Source: an uncultured Ruminiclostridium sp. (GTDB lineage: Bacteria > Bacillota > Clostridia > Oscillospirales > Acutalibacteraceae). From it: a stretch of 64,000 bases of DNA. The stretch spans positions 15,833 through 79,832 of the forward strand of contig CABUCM010000009.1 of NCBI GenBank assembly GCA_902490005.1, in the 5' to 3' direction. Below are positions 62,473 through 64,000 of this stretch, piece after piece. Numbering within the stretch: position 1 is the stretch's first letter; the number at the start of each line of letters is the position of its first letter. The notes beneath the pieces are model-generated. The model was not told the DNA's origin and ran no database searches. It saw nothing but the letters and a program-made list of their open reading frames with translations. Made by a program: the position numbers and the translations under genes.

Positions 62473-62855
62473 GAATATCTTTTCAAGATGCCGTCCACCA
62501 GGTCCCTGATGGCGGCTTTTTTGTCGTCCGGTAAATCCCAATAGGCCATTAAGATTGATTTTATCAATTCGTCATCGGACACTTGAATTTCAGTCATAAC
62601 GCGAATAAAGTCTGCGTCCTCAGATAGTTGTATAAACATTTCTCCATCGCCGGTTCTCAGCCAGTGTTCAGATACATTAAATTCGCGGCAAATATCAGTA
62701 ATTGTCCGGTCACTCGGAATCATATCAGGTTTTTTATCCAATTTTGAGATATAGGCTGGAGTCAGATTTATCCTTCTAGCAAATTCGCTCTTATTGCCAC
62801 CTAAAGTGTTAACAATTTTTATGATTCTTTGTGAAATTGTTTCCAATAATATCAC
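62463..62855 (-). CDS. Phage-type XRE/Cro-CI family repressor
   Basis: The 130-residue protein has an N-terminal lambda-repressor-like helix-turn-helix (KSEFARRINLTPAYISKLDKKPDMIPSDRTITDICREFNVSEHWLRTGDGE) and a short C-terminal helix pair. There is no LexA-type peptidase domain, so induction would need another factor. It is divergent from the early genes, and three palindromic operators fill the shared control region. This is the arrangement of a lysogeny or ICE switch. Confidence 0.9.
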   Translation of the reverse strand: MILLETISQRIIKIVNTLGGNKSEFARRINLTPAYISKLDKKPDMIPSDRTITDICREFNVSEHWLRTGDGEMFIQLSEDADFIRVMTEIQVSDDELIKSILMAYWDLPDDKKAAIRDLVDGILKRYSKK

Positions 62856-62909
62856 CCCCTTGTGTTAACCCAATTATACCTTATGTAAATTGATAATGCA
62901 AGATGTTTT

Positions 62910-62986
62910 TTCAACTGAGTTTAAATTATTTTCTAAAAAACTATTGATTTTTAAACTTAGTTGATATATAATTAAACCAGGTTGAA
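62910..62986. promoter_or_regulatory. Switch region: early promoter with three repressor operators
   Basis: Three copies of a palindromic site TTNAAC-NNN-GTTNAA lie at 62910-62924 (TTCAACTGAGTTTAA), 62951-62965 (TTAAACTTAGTTGAT, last base off) and 62972-62986 (TTAAACCAGGTTGAA). The early promoter is TTGATT (62944-62949) and TATAAT (62967-62972), spacer 17. Site 2 fills the spacer and site 3 overlaps the -10 and start region, so binding must block early transcription. Confidence 0.8.
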
Positions 62987-63024
62987 ACAAAACTAAAGAA
63001 TTACACCAGGAAGGAGCTGATAAA

Positions 63025-63201
63025 ATGAAAAAAATTCCCGGGGTAGACATGGAAAAAGCCACTGATCTTGAAACCCTGGCTGAAAAGCTTGTTATGGTTC
63101 CAAAAGAAGAATTGATTTACATATCCGGGCGTGTTGATTCTTATGCAGATATGCAGAAGCGAGATAAAATTGCGCCGAGCGACGAAAAGGAAGCGGGGTG
63201 A
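63025..63201 (+). CDS. Small early protein (58 residues), unknown
   Basis: ATG 63025 with GGAAGGAG upstream. The peptide is charged and soluble (MKKIPGVDMEKATDLETLAEKLVMVPKEELIYISGRVDSYADMQKRD...). It is the first gene under the early promoter. The position next to a repressor suggests a Cro-like or excisionase-like regulator, but no helix-turn-helix can be seen clearly. Confidence 0.65.
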   Translation: MKKIPGVDMEKATDLETLAEKLVMVPKEELIYISGRVDSYADMQKRDKIAPSDEKEAG

Positions 63202-63205
63202 GGAA

Positions 63206-63385
63206 ATGAATCTAAACATAAAAAATTCTCTCAAAATTAGTCCTGCCGGTGTTTATTTAAATGGGATTAAAATTCCGTGTTGCTCTTCTGTCAATATAAA
63301 AAATATCAATCCCATAGACCCAATGGAGGCAACTATCACCATTTCAGTTTACGAGATTGATGTCGATTACGAAACTATAGAGTAA
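63206..63385 (+). CDS. Small early protein (59 residues), unknown
   Basis: ATG 63206 with GGGGTGAGG upstream, four bases after the previous stop. The sequence (MNLNIKNSLKISPAGVYLNGIKIP CCSS, then ISVYEIDVDYETIE) is mainly beta strand. It resembles small phage proteins of unknown role. A longer frame upstream would overlap the previous gene and lacks a ribosome site. Confidence 0.7.
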   Translation: MNLNIKNSLKISPAGVYLNGIKIPCCSSVNIKNINPIDPMEATITISVYEIDVDYETIE

Positions 63386-63407
63386 ATGGAATGGGGAGGA
63401 GAGCAAC

Positions 63408-63602
63408 ATGAAAATTACAATCAAAGCTGAACCAAAAGAAATAGCCGCTATCGTAGTCGCGTTACAAGAACGGCAGACAGAGATTGTGACATATCTTGAC
63501 GGAAAAGAAATATATCACAGAACCAATCCAGTTAAAAGCGATTCCGAGATTCAACAAAGTATTAATAAGGCCATCGAAAGTATAAAACAGTTTGGTGACT
63601 AA
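63408..63602 (+). CDS. Small early protein (64 residues), unknown
   Basis: ATG 63408 with GGGGAGGAG upstream. It begins MKITIKAEPKEIAAIVVALQERQ and ends in an amphipathic helix (EIQQSINKAIESIKQFGD). It is probably a small soluble protein made from the same early transcript. No family recognised. Confidence 0.7.
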   Translation: MKITIKAEPKEIAAIVVALQERQTEIVTYLDGKEIYHRTNPVKSDSEIQQSINKAIESIKQFGD

Positions 63603-63657
63603 GGACAGGCAACGGACAATCTAAACAATTCATATATATAGAATCGAGGTGATAAAA

Positions 63658-63867
63658 ATGGTAAACGAAAAAGGAAAGTACATCGGGGAGCCCAAGGTCA
63701 CTATACATAGAAGGCATGGCACCCCTGAAGAGGTAGCACGGAATCGTGAAAACTTTAGACAAGTGCTTAGCAAGATATACACACGTATAAATGGGTATCC
63801 AACGGAAGTTACGCTTGATTGGACAGATTTTGATGAACATGCAAAAACTCTAGAATTTGATAACTAG
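63658..63867 (+). CDS. Small early protein (69 residues), unknown
   Basis: ATG 63658 has GAGGTG 6-7 bases upstream; a GTG within that site at 63649 is unlikely to be the start. The peptide (MVNEKGKYIGEPKVTIHRRHGTPEEVARNRENF...) is basic in its first half and acidic at the end. PEEVARNRENFRQVL may form a nucleic-acid-binding helix. No family recognised. Confidence 0.7.
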   Translation: MVNEKGKYIGEPKVTIHRRHGTPEEVARNRENFRQVLSKIYTRINGYPTEVTLDWTDFDEHAKTLEFDN

Positions 63868-63911
63868 CTCTGCGGCTAACCCCCGCAGGAGGTCAAAAGA
63901 AGGACAAGCGC

Positions 63912-64000
63912 ATGACACCTCAAGCGTGGATATTGCTAATCGCGCTAGTCTTAGTAATCTGCGGCTGCTACAGTTTAGAGCGTGAAAACCGGAAACTAAG
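63912..64000 (+). CDS. Small membrane protein, partial (runs off the window)
   Basis: ATG 63912 has AGAAGGA upstream. The visible part, MTPQAWILLIALVLVICGC followed by YSLEREN, is one membrane helix with a basic/acidic tail. The gene continues past the end. It may be a small phage membrane protein. Confidence 0.6.
   Translation, partial: MTPQAWILLIALVLVICGCYSLERENRKL

Larger units (their letters stand above)
59161..64000. mobile_element. Left end of an integrated element (prophage or ICE), continuing past the window
   Basis: From 59161 onward the sequence is clearly more AT-rich than the core. It holds a large serine recombinase at the edge, a phage-type repressor with divergent promoters and three operators, and a series of very small same-strand genes with tight ribosome sites. 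No structural, conjugation or replication gene is seen before the window ends, so phage and ICE cannot be told apart. Confidence 0.85.

Overview
The window looks like a chromosome segment of an anaerobic, gut-type Clostridia (Oscillospiraceae/Ruminococcaceae-like is my best guess). The reasons are a glycyl radical enzyme with its activase, a one-chain pyruvate:ferredoxin oxidoreductase, iron-dependent alcohol dehydrogenases, strong AGGAGG ribosome sites, TTG/GTG starts, and LytR-CpsA-Psr and YfhO envelope proteins. I see no rRNA, tRNA or CRISPR array.

Region 1 (1-19.4 kb) is a carbohydrate catabolic island. It holds a CUT1 ABC importer (binding lipoprotein cut by the window edge, two permeases), an AraC regulator, a TIM-barrel glycosidase-like protein, two Gfo/Idh/MocA dehydrogenases, a class II aldolase, a short glycyl radical enzyme (GRE) with its activase, an iron alcohol dehydrogenase, a fucose/arabinose-isomerase-like protein, a LacI regulator, a DUF4867-like protein, two PfkB kinases, an aldo/keto reductase and a decayed third kinase. 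Read as a route: import, hydrolysis or redox chemistry on a sugar, isomerisation, phosphorylation, aldol cleavage, radical elimination and aldehyde reduction. The substrate is not known.

Region 2 (19.6-49.5 kb) is mostly core: a GGDEF/EAL protein split by a one-base shift in a G7 run, YfhO, a Trk/Ktr potassium system, queT behind a preQ1-I riboswitch, an ABC ATPase without a partner, phosphomannomutase, a second alcohol dehydrogenase with a Rex-like operator, exonuclease III, a Gld-like ABC operon, a second YfhO, a YfbR-type nucleotidase, an LCP protein, an Smr protein, an unusual zinc-ribbon lipoprotein, a CPBP protease and a DUF308 membrane protein.

Region 3 (49.5-53.3 kb) is a complete FokI-type restriction-modification system: a double-domain adenine methyltransferase overlapping a FokI homologue. 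Several DNA-reading residues differ from FokI, and three GGATG sequences sit in the methyltransferase promoter/leader. A CorC-type protein and pyruvate:ferredoxin oxidoreductase follow.

Region 4 (about 59.16 kb to the end) is the left end of an AT-richer integrated element. A large serine recombinase abuts the truncated start of a small host gene (59051-59164). After it come a small-RNA candidate, a zinc-ribbon/DUF4352-like membrane protein, a 42-codon gene, a phage-type repressor with three operators, and a run of small early genes that continues past the window.
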